A DNA stretch of 64,000 bases from Paraglaciecola marina. Its GTDB lineage: Bacteria > Pseudomonadota > Gammaproteobacteria > Enterobacterales > Alteromonadaceae. The stretch is taken from NCBI RefSeq assembly GCF_004360155.1, contig NZ_ML178720.1:153078-217077 (forward strand), given 5' to 3'. Position 1 is the stretch's first letter, and each line of letters begins with the position of its first letter. The notes under the pieces were generated by a model. It had not been told where the DNA came from. It worked only from the letters and a program-made list of their open reading frames with translations, and ran no database searches. A program made the position numbers and the translations under genes. Positions 44,997-54,363 of the stretch are shown one piece after another.

Positions 44997-46946
44997 CTAA
45001 TTACGTTGCGCTTTAAAAGCCTCATGCCACAACTCTAATTCACCTGTTTTCATTGGTTTGCTAAAGTAAAACCCTTGCAGGCATTCAACCCCCATCTCTG
45101 ACAAAGTATCCGCTTGCTGTTTAGTTTCTACCCCTTCAGCTACCACGCTGTAGCCTAACTCATTAGCCATATATTGAGTGGCTTGAATAATTGCTTTACC
45201 ACCTTCATCAATTGATTTAATAAAACTTTGATCGATCTTAACGACATCAGCGGATAGAGATTGCAATAAGGCTAAAGAAGAAAAACCAGTTCCAAAATCA
45301 TCTACAGAGACTTTAATACCTATCCTTTGTAGAGCTTTCATTTGTTCGAGTACATAACTGATATCTTGAGCAAAAATAGATTCTGTAATTTCAATATGTA
45401 AGTTCTCTGCTGGTAACTGGGAGCCTGCCAAAGCGCTCTTTACTATTGAAACTAAATCACCATGCATTAATTGCGCAACCGACACATTAATCGATAAATC
45501 AACCGTTTCATCAAACGTCCATTTTGAGGCTAGTTTACATGACTCATGAAGCACCCACGCCCCAATAGAGTGAATCAGACCATGTTGTTCAGCCACCGGA
45601 ATAAACTCCATAGGCGAAACAAGCTCACCGTTTAACTTCCATCGTAGCAATGCCTCACAAAACCCGACTTGACCAGACTTACTATCAATAACAGGTTGAA
45701 ATACAACAAATAACTCATCATTTTTAATAGCCTGACTCAACCCCTCTTTTAGCTTTATTTCTCTTTGTAAGGTCTCCCCCATCTGCTCAGTAAAAACACA
45801 AACATCAGATTTAGCCAGCTGCTTTTGCACATACATAGCGGTATCGGCAAGGGTAATCAATTTAGCCTCGTCAGTACCATGCTCTGGATACATAGCAATG
45901 CCTATAGTGGCTCCAACATGCAATTCATGATGTTCTATCGTTATAGGCAGCGATAAATTAAAAATTAAATTATTTGCAAACTCCAAAGCCCTCTCAACAT
46001 CACAATCTTGTAGTGCGATCAAAAACTCATCACCGCCCCAACGACATAAGCATTGCTTCATATCCGCCTGAGCACTTAAACGTGTTGATGTTTCAATTAA
46101 CACTTTGTCACCGATAGCGTGACCATGGGAATCATTTATTGCTTTAAAACCATCTAAATCAATAAATAACACAGCTAGACTCGAGTCATGCAACTCACAG
46201 GAATCTAGTAACAATTTTAGGTTTTCGGAAAAAGCATTACGATTAAAAAGCTTAGTCAGAGGGTCAATATTCGATAACTCGAAAATTTGCTCCGTTCTTT
46301 TTTGAACTTTACTCTCAAGGCTAGCATTGACCTCCAAAATCTCTTTATTCTTTAATTCCATTTGTTGAAGTAAGTCGGAATTTTGATGTTTAGTTAAAAT
46401 CGACTCTATCGTGAATTGGTTAGAATATTTAGCGGAAGAAAACATCACAACAACAAAAATTAGCCCTAATATCCCGAAAATATTTTGATATTCTTCATTC
46501 GCAAATAAACACAGAACAGATAATGGTGTGAGTAAAATAAACGCGTAACTGAGAGCTAGCCCCTTATGCGCGGCCAAAACCGTGGAAGCACCACCAGCCA
46601 TAGCCGATAAAATCACTATGGTACAAGCCAACTCAATTATGTCCATAGACTCAAAGAAAACAATCGAGTAAGCACTAAATGCAAAGGCCGTTAGATATCG
46701 AGCAATAGTAAAGCGCAACATAGGTTTAGAGGCATCATACTCTTTACCCTTGAGGTATTTCCTCCAATGATACATATCCCAATAGCGATACAGAAATAAC
46801 ACACACACCAATGCCAACCAATAAACCTTCAACGAAACTTCAGGGTTATTGTCAAAACCAAATACGAGGGCAATACAAATACAAAAGGTAACAAGTAGAC
46901 TACCCGCATTATTACCATGAAGTAAATTTAGGGCATCTCTTTGCAA
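44997..46946 (-). CDS. Membrane GGDEF/EAL protein
   Basis: 649 residues. About seven N-terminal membrane spans (residues 10-175, MASE-like), a coiled coil (190-225), then a GGDEF domain with active-site GGDEF but no RxxD inhibitory site, then an EAL domain with EALLRW, the metal-binding HIEITES, DDFGTGFSSL, VVKIDQSFI and AEGVET. Both halves look intact, so the protein may make, degrade or switch c-di-GMP turnover; dual-domain proteins often act mainly as phosphodiesterases. It is separate from the chemoreceptor transcript by 308 bp. Confidence 0.92.
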   Translation of the reverse strand: MQRDALNLLHGNNAGSLLVTFCICIALVFGFDNNPEVSLKVYWLALVCVLFLYRYWDMYHWRKYLKGKEYDASKPMLRFTIARYLTAFAFSAYSIVFFESMDIIELACTIVILSAMAGGASTVLAAHKGLALSYAFILLTPLSVLCLFANEEYQNIFGILGLIFVVVMFSSAKYSNQFTIESILTKHQNSDLLQQMELKNKEILEVNASLESKVQKRTEQIFELSNIDPLTKLFNRNAFSENLKLLLDSCELHDSSLAVLFIDLDGFKAINDSHGHAIGDKVLIETSTRLSAQADMKQCLCRWGGDEFLIALQDCDVERALEFANNLIFNLSLPITIEHHELHVGATIGIAMYPEHGTDEAKLITLADTAMYVQKQLAKSDVCVFTEQMGETLQREIKLKEGLSQAIKNDELFVVFQPVIDSKSGQVGFCEALLRWKLNGELVSPMEFIPVAEQHGLIHSIGAWVLHESCKLASKWTFDETVDLSINVSVAQLMHGDLVSIVKSALAGSQLPAENLHIEITESIFAQDISYVLEQMKALQRIGIKVSVDDFGTGFSSLALLQSLSADVVKIDQSFIKSIDEGGKAIIQATQYMANELGYSVVAEGVETKQQADTLSEMGVECLQGFYFSKPMKTGELELWHEAFKAQRN

Positions 46947-47173
46947 ATGTTTGGGTAGAACAGAAGAATGGGTAGTAATAACGAATCCTTTCTTTTACTG
47001 TTTAGCGACGCAAATAAGTTAAATATATAGATTAAATATTCTACAACCCTAGTTGTTGGATATAAAGCTTGTTGAAGGTAACACGTTATATTTTTAAATA
47101 CTAAACGGCCAATGATTTTGTGACGACTAAAGAATCAAATAAAGCATTTTAATAAACTTTAGGTATTTCAGAG

Positions 47174-47830
47174 TCATGACTTAAAAACGAAATGAGCTTC
47201 ATCAAAACTGCCAAGAGTATAATGGCAGCAAGTCAATAACTCTGGCTCGATGTCTGCTAAATCTGGAATAGCCACGGTTTGACAACCTGCCGCTAGTGAA
47301 GCTTTTATGCCGACACTCGAATCTTCAAACACCAACACACGCCCTGGCAATACCGACAACTTTTGACAAGCTAATAAGTAACAATCGGGAGCGGGTTTGG
47401 GGTTAACCACATCATCAAGAGTCACTAATACATCTAAGGCAGGCAACAATTCAGTGTGTTGAAAGCTATCCATCGCCGCAGCATATGATGACGATGTCAC
47501 CACGCCGACAGGAACGTTTGTAGCTTTTAAGGTCTCAAACAAATCTGTAAACCCTTTTTTAATGGGCACGCCTTGCTGTTTACTAACACTCATGCAATGG
47601 CGGTACTCAGCTATAAAGCTATCCATTGGAAACGCTTCACCAAACAGACGCTGCGCTCTTTTAAAGCACTCTGGCGTCGGCACGCCAATAAATGTTTTAT
47701 AAATATCAAGGCTAAAAGCCACACCAAATGTTTTGGCTGTATCCATCCAAGCATTATAGGCCATGCGCTCACTATCGAATATAGTGCCATCTTTATCAAA
47801 TAATATGGCGTCGTACTTGGGGTCTAACAT
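47174..47830 (-). CDS. HAD-superfamily phosphatase (beta-phosphoglucomutase-like)
   Basis: 218 residues. HAD motifs: I, FDKDGTIFDSE; II, VTSS; III, KPAPDCYLLA; IV, VLVFEDSSVGIKAS. A helical cap domain lies after motif I. This class includes sugar-phosphate phosphatases and phosphoglucomutases; the specific substrate is not readable. It follows the DUF2071 gene on the same strand with 34 bp between. Confidence 0.88.
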   Translation of the reverse strand: MLDPKYDAILFDKDGTIFDSERMAYNAWMDTAKTFGVAFSLDIYKTFIGVPTPECFKRAQRLFGEAFPMDSFIAEYRHCMSVSKQQGVPIKKGFTDLFETLKATNVPVGVVTSSSYAAAMDSFQHTELLPALDVLVTLDDVVNPKPAPDCYLLACQKLSVLPGRVLVFEDSSVGIKASLAAGCQTVAIPDLADIEPELLTCCHYTLGSFDEAHFVFKS

Positions 47831-47864
47831 ATAGGCTCGTTTAGAAAAAAAATAGAAGAATGTC

Positions 47865-48713
47865 TCAGCCGTACCTTAAGATGGATGTCCAGTTAAAATA
47901 ATCTCTGAGTAGTTTGTTATATTTCTTCTTCACCACTTTTGGTGGTAAATAAATAGTAAATTCATTAATAGGTTCAATAAGTATACTATGAGCGACTTGT
48001 TGTTCTTCTAGAGTTACTAACCCTAATCGTGATAATAAACCAAAGTTAGCCGATTTGAGGTTTGCAGAAGAAACTTCTAGTTGCTTATGCCACACGCGAT
48101 AAGTACCTAACTGACCATCGCGGCGATGATAAAAACCTGCTAGCGGATGAGTTAAATATACAAGCCCAGTTTCAGTATCAGGAAAACCAGGTAGCTCAAT
48201 TATAGAATCTTTAGTTTGGGTTAACTCAACACTCACAGGAGCCCAAGCGGCATCAGTAGTCATCTTATACTTAAGATATATTTGTTGTGATTCATCAAAG
48301 TCACAATCGAATTTAACGTCACCACTATACCAAGGTAAATTCCAGAGAAGCCTTGGTACTGCCAATGTCCATGAATCCAAGGTTGTACCGAGGAACCAAA
48401 CACAACGTTCATTTTTTTCTTGATCGATAATATAAATTCGATAGTTGGTTTGGCCCATAGTGAATTTTGGAAATGGATAAACAGCAGAAGTAAAATCTAC
48501 ATCGATAAAAGGTACCACTGAAACCAGAGCTTTTTCTTGCCCATCTATTTCTACGGTATCCAATTTAAATCGATTAGGGAAAAGCCCAACGAATCTTGTG
48601 GGGTCAACTGCGTAAGTTATTATGGCAAAGTGCTGCAACTTACATAAAACATCAATCCCTTTAGGGGATGGTCTAGGATGTAGGAAATTGTTTAACTCTA
48701 GTGATTCCAACAC
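47865..48713 (-). CDS. DUF2071 family protein (YqjF-like)
   Basis: 282 residues, soluble. The protein follows the DUF2071 pattern: an N-terminal VDPTRFVGLFPNRFKLDT, VSVVPFIDVDFTSAVYPFPKF, NYRIYIIDQEKNERCVWFLGTTLDSWTLAVPRLLWNLPWY, and a C-terminal half with YHRRDGQLGTYRVWHKQLEVSSA. Function unknown; the fold is thought to be acetoacetate-decarboxylase-like. Its 3' end has a near-identical 27-bp copy at 56.7 kb within a decayed paralogue. Confidence 0.72.
   Translation of the reverse strand: MLESLELNNFLHPRPSPKGIDVLCKLQHFAIITYAVDPTRFVGLFPNRFKLDTVEIDGQEKALVSVVPFIDVDFTSAVYPFPKFTMGQTNYRIYIIDQEKNERCVWFLGTTLDSWTLAVPRLLWNLPWYSGDVKFDCDFDESQQIYLKYKMTTDAAWAPVSVELTQTKDSIIELPGFPDTETGLVYLTHPLAGFYHRRDGQLGTYRVWHKQLEVSSANLKSANFGLLSRLGLVTLEEQQVAHSILIEPINEFTIYLPPKVVKKKYNKLLRDYFNWTSILRYG
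47873..47899. repeat. 27-bp repeat, copy 1
   Basis: ACCTTAAGATGGATGTCCAG plus 7 further bases. It matches 56718-56744 at 26 of 27 positions and encodes the last residues of the DUF2071 protein here. Confidence 0.8.
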
Positions 48714-48815
48714 AAAACCTTACTTGAAATATAACACTTACAACAACGAGAAGAACCGAGTACTTTTTTCACAAAGAAAAAGCGAATTTTATTTACCGCG
48801 CCGTTAGGATGCGAC

Positions 48816-49154
48816 CTACAATCCTGAATAGAACACATCGACTTCATGATACTTATACCTCAGTTCATCGTCTGTATGAATAAAGATTCCAACTGAGCAG
48901 TCATATAAAACATAATTCATACAATTATCCCCATCATTGGCGACTATGGCTTGGTACCTATTCGAAAATTTATCATATTCAAACAATAAGCTGAGTTCCG
49001 ATAAAGCATGCTCAACTTGCTGTTGTGAGTCGCCTACTTTTAAAGCCTTAGTTAATGACTCATCAATATGTGAAGCTGTAATACCACCAATATTTTTCTG
49101 ACAATATGTAAGCAGAAAAACGATTGGTACAAATATAATCAATAGTTTACTCAT
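48816..49154 (-). CDS. Small putative lipoprotein
   Basis: 112 residues from the internal ATG (MSKLLIIFVPIVFLLTYC), chosen because it starts a perfect lipoprotein signal with lipobox LLTYC; the longer frame adds an unlikely 14 residues. The mature part is acidic with two cysteines in the YVLYDCSVGIF and DNCMNYV segments. Not recognised. It lies downstream of a small membrane protein gene on the same strand. Confidence 0.6.
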   Translation of the reverse strand: MSKLLIIFVPIVFLLTYCQKNIGGITASHIDESLTKALKVGDSQQQVEHALSELSLLFEYDKFSNRYQAIVANDGDNCMNYVLYDCSVGIFIHTDDELRYKYHEVDVFYSGL

Positions 49155-49215
49155 AGCTAGCTTACTTCCTACAATGGGCTCAGGAGCAAAAACCAACTGT
49201 AATATGCCATATTAA

Positions 49216-49536
49216 TTAGCTTGCACCCCTACCAAATACTGAAGCTAATTCTGGGTAAAGAACAACACCTAAAATTATTAACCCCAAACCGAGGTAGAAA
49301 ACTACAACAGAAAATAAGCCATGCTGCCAAGTCCCATCAGTTGAAGCCTGCCACAAAAACTTGCGTAAACCACGAAAAATCAAGTTATCTACATTTAAAA
49401 TACTGTCAGGGTAGTTCATACCCCTTAGGTTACTACCCAAACTTTTATTCTCTTTTCTAACCTGATTGTATCGAAGGGCACTTTTAATACCAAAACGTAC
49501 TAACAGACAACCTACTATAAAAAACATCCAAAACAT
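49216..49536 (-). CDS. Small hypothetical membrane protein
   Basis: 106 residues with two predicted membrane spans (residues 1-18 and 75-95) and a charged segment between. Not recognised. It is followed by the lipoprotein gene 61 bp away in the same direction. Its start abuts the CobW fragment on the opposite strand. Confidence 0.5.
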   Translation of the reverse strand: MFWMFFIVGCLLVRFGIKSALRYNQVRKENKSLGSNLRGMNYPDSILNVDNLIFRGLRKFLWQASTDGTWQHGLFSVVVFYLGLGLIILGVVLYPELASVFGRGAS

Positions 49537-49562
49537 TTAGGTATACTCATTCGCTCAAAAGG

Positions 49563-49892
49563 ATTTGCTGGTTAGAGACACGCCCTCAACTTGCAGGAAG
49601 CCGGAGCCAAGCCGGAGGCATGGCGCGATACGGCGCAGCCGGTCTATTTTGGAAAGCCGTTCCCAAACAACAACGGCCTGAAGACCCACACTACCTAAAA
49701 TCAATTGAAAAACAATGGGTTGAACTCTATAGAGATATGCGCCAAGAGCTAGTATTTATCGGTCAAGGCCTAGACAAAAACGATATCACCCAGCGCCTAA
49801 ACCACTGCCTACTAAGTGAAGAAGAAGTATTACTTGGCGGCAAAGAATGTAAGAAATTACCCGACCAATTTCCAGTATGGGAACTTCATTAG
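49563..49892 (+). pseudogene. 3' fragment of a CobW/ZigA-type GTPase gene
   Basis: In one open frame from about 49563 the translation reads ICWLETRPQLAGSRSQAGGM, then RYGAAGLFWKAVP, then DMRQELVFIGQGLDKNDI, then NHCLLSEEEVLLG. This is the C-terminal domain of CobW-family zinc/cobalt chaperone GTPases (R-RQELVFIG is a hallmark). The N-terminal GTPase with its P-loop and CXCC motif is absent, and the upstream bases belong to another gene on the opposite strand. The fragment itself has no stop, so truncation is recent or it is still translated as a 91-residue piece from an internal ATG (49620). Confidence 0.82.
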
Positions 49893-50174
49893 AAAGGGGC
49901 ATAAATATACATTTGCTGCGCACAATGAGTATTCGACAAGCCAAAGATTTGATTGTGAATTTGTATACTCGATAATATCAAAGTCAATGACTAAGTTCAT
50001 AAATGGGTAAGGGCATTTTTATAATTAAAAAGAAAATATTCTGCCCCCTCATTACCTATCCTTTCTAATTTTATGGCGTGATATTTACATTTTTTTATGA
50101 CTGTGTAGTATGGCTTTACTACTTACTTTTAAGATAAGTTCATCACTATTCTCTCTAAACGCATTTTTAACTCA

Positions 50175-50726
50175 ATGAAATCCTTAACACTTTTCGCAAG
50201 CATTTGTTTATGCCTTTGTATTTCTAGTTGCGCGACAAAGGTAACTACAATTAAAAACGATGGTACAGTTCAACTCAAACAAGAAGAAGGGTATTTATTA
50301 ATTGCTATAAAAAGTAATATTAATTTAAATGAAATTTTAATTAATGGAGAAAAATACATTAAGTTGACTGCGGAGGATTTACGCCTTGGTAGCAGCTATA
50401 TTTTAGTGAATTTACCAGCTGGTGATTACACAATTGATGAAATAAAACTAAATCGTTACATACATATCGACGATTTTGAGGATGATATATGGGATTTCAG
50501 TGTTCAAAAAAACACCATAAGCTACGTAGGCCATTTAGATTTTCAAACTAGGCTTTTCAGTAACTATTCACAAATCAAATTGATAAATAAATCTTCAATA
50601 GCGTTAGAGTATCTTGAAGAGGAATTTCCCGAAATGTTAACCAATTATTCTGTTCAATATCAGGGGCCAGGACAAGACAGGTTTTTTGATGTGATTGGTG
50701 TCAGTGGTAATCTCGAAGGAAATTAA
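50175..50726 (+). CDS. Putative lipoprotein partner of the S9 peptidase
   Basis: 183 residues. Signal peptide with lipobox ISSC at about residues 16-19. The mature protein is predicted mostly beta, with a DUF2846-like or carboxypeptidase-regulatory-like style (EEGYLLIAIKSN... LVNLPAGDYTIDEIKLNRY), suggesting a small beta-sandwich. No catalytic motif. It ends two bases before the peptidase gene, so the two are translated together. Confidence 0.65.
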   Translation: MKSLTLFASICLCLCISSCATKVTTIKNDGTVQLKQEEGYLLIAIKSNINLNEILINGEKYIKLTAEDLRLGSSYILVNLPAGDYTIDEIKLNRYIHIDDFEDDIWDFSVQKNTISYVGHLDFQTRLFSNYSQIKLINKSSIALEYLEEEFPEMLTNYSVQYQGPGQDRFFDVIGVSGNLEGN

Positions 50727-50728
50727 CA

Positions 50729-53602
50729 ATGAAGTCTTTATTAATTTTATTATTTTTCATATTAATACCTTTCAAAGCAATGTCAGTCTCTCCAATCCCT
50801 GCGAAACACCTTTTTACTGGGTCTGACCATTATTCAATGAAGTTAAGTCCAAATGGTAAATTTATTGCGACTTATGATTATGGCGAAGAATTTAATACTT
50901 TGGAACTTGTTGATCCAATAAAGAAAGAACAATACCCATTACTTGAACTTGAGCACGACATTAACCTCAAAATAAATCGTTATGTGTGGATCAATAACTC
51001 AATCATTTACGTTGAACTAGGCGATAGAAATGGTTTTGTGCATATCGACTTCTCAGGAAAACACCCCAAAGGGAGCTGGAAAAAAATAAAAAGCAAAGGC
51101 TATTTAGTCGCAGCATTGCCAAATGAAGAAATGATTTTGTATGCCTACATAGAACATTCGAGAACAAATTTTCATAGAATATATAAATCAACCATCGAAG
51201 ATGTTGAAACAAATAAAATAAGTAAACAGCAACGTTTTAGTAAAGAGCTCAACAAAGGGCTTTTTTATCATTATGACCCACAAAGTGATGCCATATTGTC
51301 GGCTACCCTCAAAGATGAGAAATTGCAGTTTTGGTATTTGAAAAACAACGCTACCAATTGGAAAAAATATCTAGAACTAAACCGAGAAATAAAATTTACG
51401 CCTATCGGTTTTTTAAGTGAAAACAAGCTTGCAGTTTTGACCAACAAAGACCTCAATTTAGTTTCTCTATTAGAGTTTGATATTGAAACTCAAACCATGG
51501 GGAAGATTCTATATCAACATCCAATGTATGACTTAACCAACGCGACCCTAAACCCAATTGGTCAAGGTGTGAAGAGTGTTCAATTCATCGATCACGGTAT
51601 ACCAACAAATCATTATTTCAATCAAAGTGATATCTCTCTAGATAAGTCCCTAAAGCATACTTTTGAAGATCAACAAGTCACAACTATTGACGCCAGTTTT
51701 GATAATAATTTTAAAATCATCGCTACTTTTTCATCAGACAACCCTGGTGATTATTACTATTTTGATCAGCAACAAAAAGAAGCGATGTACTTAAAGTCTC
51801 GCTTCAAAAACATGGAAGAATATAGCTTAACTAAGTCTAAAACATTTGAAGTAGCAGTAGATGATGGTACTTCCTTGGAAGCTATATTAACTATTCCTGA
51901 AGACAATAGTAACGGTGTTCTTCTTGTGTATCCACATGGTGGCCCAGTGGGCATAAGAGATTTAGCGACTTTTAATCCTGAAATTCAGTATCTAGCAAGT
52001 CGTGGATATTCAATACTTAATGTCAACTTTCGTGGCTCTTCAGGTTTTGGAAAAGAGTTTTTAGAGCATGGCAAAGAACAATTTGGCCAATTAATTGAAA
52101 AAGACATCACCGCTGTGGTTAATCAAGTAAAGCAGCATCACAAATTTGATAAAATGTGCTCAATAGGGGCCAGCTATGGGGGATATTCAGCGGTAATGTT
52201 AGCAATGTTTCACCCCCAAGATTATCAATGTGTTGTTTCATTATTTGGCATTTACGATTTACCCCATTTATTTAATGCTACAAATTATAAAACGCTTAAT
52301 GAAAACAGAAAAAAAATTGCTGAAATAGTAGGAGAATTCGACTCTTCATTAGAAAAGATATCACCATTCTATTTCGTTGAAAAACTGCAATCACCCATTT
52401 TACTAATGGCGGGCATGCTGGATGAAGTAGCCGATTTCGAACAAGCAAATCGAATGAAATATCGCCTTAAACAGTTAAATAAAGACGTTGAATATTTGTT
52501 TTACCAAAACTCTGGTCACGGTCATAGCCGTTGGTTTGGAGACCAACATCAATTTGCGTTTATAGATGATTATATTCGTCGTAAATTAGATTTATCCTAC
52601 CCTAGTGGAGAGCAAGCAAAAATAGCAAGGCAAGATGATTTAATGGCCATAGCGGATGGATACAACAGTAAAACCTTTGCTAAAGACGATCAAGAAAAAG
52701 CCCTAAAATATTATCAAAAAGCAGCCGAGCTAGGTAATGGACGAGCTTTATTCAATGTTGGCAGTTACTACCATAGAGGCAAAATAGTAGATAAAGATAT
52801 CAGTCAAGCAATCGAATTCTATAAAAGATCTTTGGCGGCCGGTTACGCAAATGCCGGTATTAGATTAGGTAATTTATATCGCGATGACAAAAATATTACC
52901 AAAGACTATTTGTACTCATTTCAAAGCTACCAAAAAAGTAAAGAGCTTGAGAGTAAAGTTGCCAACTTGTACATTGGGCAAGCCCATTGTTTAGGAGAAG
53001 GCGTCGAAAAAGATATGGATATCTGTCTCAATAACTTATTTTTTATAGACACAGTAGGAAATAAAAAATTATGGCTTACCAAGTCTATTGGTAAAGAACG
53101 AGACAAAGTGGTTAAAACGGTTTTGTGGGATAACAAATTTACTAAACAAGAGTTAAATCAATTCAACAAATATGTAATGAAAGAACATGAACTCGATGTT
53201 CAAAAAGTTGAGTTTGACGATGCCGAATACGGTGTTTATAAGGAAGAGTATTATCGAGAGGTATACTCTCAAACCGTTCATAAGAAAACCACCACTATAG
53301 TTCCGCTAGAAAAAAACACTTTATTTGGAGCTGTTATTGAACTTGATGCTGCTGAAGATCATGATGCTAAAAATCCAAAAACAATGATTAAATTCCGCTG
53401 GATAGCACCAGATGAACTTAAACAACATACAGAAGAGCATGTAAGCATAGTTAACCTTAAAAACGATATCACTCTGCGATTTCGATTAAATCAGGAGTAT
53501 GAATTAATCGAAGGAAGTTGGACCTTAGAAGTAGAAGGTATAGATGGTACGCCTCTATTTACTAAAACCTTTGAAGTTGTCGATTTACCTGAAGAAGAAT
53601 AG
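50729..53602 (+). CDS. S9-family prolyl oligopeptidase fused to Sel1 repeats
   Basis: 957 residues. Signal peptide (1-20). Residues about 25-370 fit a beta-propeller and 375-630 the alpha/beta hydrolase: LLVYPHGGPVGIRD, nucleophile GASYGGYSAV, acid in MAGMLDEVADFEQA and histidine in SGHGHSRW. This is the acylaminoacyl/dipeptidyl-peptidase S9 architecture. Unusually it continues with two or three Sel1-like repeats (KALKYYQKAAELGNGRALFN...QAIEFYKRSLAAGYANAGIR) and a C-terminal 150-residue beta-rich region of unknown nature. Secreted peptidase role with a protein-binding tail is inferred. Operon with the lipoprotein. Confidence 0.85.
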   Translation: MKSLLILLFFILIPFKAMSVSPIPAKHLFTGSDHYSMKLSPNGKFIATYDYGEEFNTLELVDPIKKEQYPLLELEHDINLKINRYVWINNSIIYVELGDRNGFVHIDFSGKHPKGSWKKIKSKGYLVAALPNEEMILYAYIEHSRTNFHRIYKSTIEDVETNKISKQQRFSKELNKGLFYHYDPQSDAILSATLKDEKLQFWYLKNNATNWKKYLELNREIKFTPIGFLSENKLAVLTNKDLNLVSLLEFDIETQTMGKILYQHPMYDLTNATLNPIGQGVKSVQFIDHGIPTNHYFNQSDISLDKSLKHTFEDQQVTTIDASFDNNFKIIATFSSDNPGDYYYFDQQQKEAMYLKSRFKNMEEYSLTKSKTFEVAVDDGTSLEAILTIPEDNSNGVLLVYPHGGPVGIRDLATFNPEIQYLASRGYSILNVNFRGSSGFGKEFLEHGKEQFGQLIEKDITAVVNQVKQHHKFDKMCSIGASYGGYSAVMLAMFHPQDYQCVVSLFGIYDLPHLFNATNYKTLNENRKKIAEIVGEFDSSLEKISPFYFVEKLQSPILLMAGMLDEVADFEQANRMKYRLKQLNKDVEYLFYQNSGHGHSRWFGDQHQFAFIDDYIRRKLDLSYPSGEQAKIARQDDLMAIADGYNSKTFAKDDQEKALKYYQKAAELGNGRALFNVGSYYHRGKIVDKDISQAIEFYKRSLAAGYANAGIRLGNLYRDDKNITKDYLYSFQSYQKSKELESKVANLYIGQAHCLGEGVEKDMDICLNNLFFIDTVGNKKLWLTKSIGKERDKVVKTVLWDNKFTKQELNQFNKYVMKEHELDVQKVEFDDAEYGVYKEEYYREVYSQTVHKKTTTIVPLEKNTLFGAVIELDAAEDHDAKNPKTMIKFRWIAPDELKQHTEEHVSIVNLKNDITLRFRLNQEYELIEGSWTLEVEGIDGTPLFTKTFEVVDLPEEE

Positions 53603-53889
53603 GTATTATTCAATACCGTGTGTACAAAGCACTAATTTTTTGACTTCCCTATAACACCAATCCCCCCAAGCAATCTAGACTAATAGAGACTAAAAACTAG
53701 AGCGTTGCCATTGATGCTGGAATGATACTGATCTATACCCTGTAAAGGGTAAGAGAAAAATTTCACAGGCATTTAGATACCAACAATAACCAACTCTTAA
53801 CCAAAGCTTAGTAAATTAACAATCCAATAGTGAATTTTGATATTTTCAGAATGCAATTTGTATGTTCATTAAATAAATGGGAATTAAAA

Positions 53890-54351
53890 ATGACAAATAT
53901 TGTAGAAAAGCGCCATGGAATAGTTACCGCCCTAATATTTTTATTCGTGTTAATAGTCTATTTCATCGCAAATAATACAGAAGGGCAGTCAGTATTATTG
54001 CTTGTTATTCCTATGGGAATGCTAGGAGCCACTGTCAGAGATTATGCTTCTTTCCAGCAAAAAAATAATAAAGCATCACAAAGTATTTATGAACAATTGT
54101 ATCTGATTCTTATTGGCGCAATTATGGCGGTTGTCGCAACAATAATGTTTTCTACGTCAGCGATTGAAGGCGCTATTTTTCCAGAGGTCATTGGCGGAGA
54201 CAAGCCATTTGAAAACATTAAATCTTCCTTAAGGGGCGATGTTACACTCAAATCAAATTCAGATTTCTATAAGCTGATCCTTTGGTGTTTTATCGCTGGT
54301 TTATCAGATAACTTCGTGTATCAAAAACTATCAAAGTGGTTAACTAAATGA
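53890..54351 (+). CDS. Hypothetical inner-membrane protein
   Basis: 153 residues from the ATG preceded by GGGA; an upstream GTG start adds an unlikely N-terminus. Four predicted membrane spans (about 12-28, 32-50, 70-95 and 132-148). Not recognised. Convergent with the hipA-like gene 12 bp further on. Confidence 0.55.
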   Translation: MTNIVEKRHGIVTALIFLFVLIVYFIANNTEGQSVLLLVIPMGMLGATVRDYASFQQKNNKASQSIYEQLYLILIGAIMAVVATIMFSTSAIEGAIFPEVIGGDKPFENIKSSLRGDVTLKSNSDFYKLILWCFIAGLSDNFVYQKLSKWLTK

Positions 54352-54363
54352 ACCATGAAAGAG

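Noticed and set aside
49816-50010. 64-codon frame after the CobW fragment
   Set aside because: Different frame from the CobW homology and mostly overlapping it; no ribosome site or family.
53830-53889. GTG start for the membrane protein at 54 kb
   Set aside because: The 20-residue extension is not hydrophobic-signal-like and the later ATG has a nearby GGGA.
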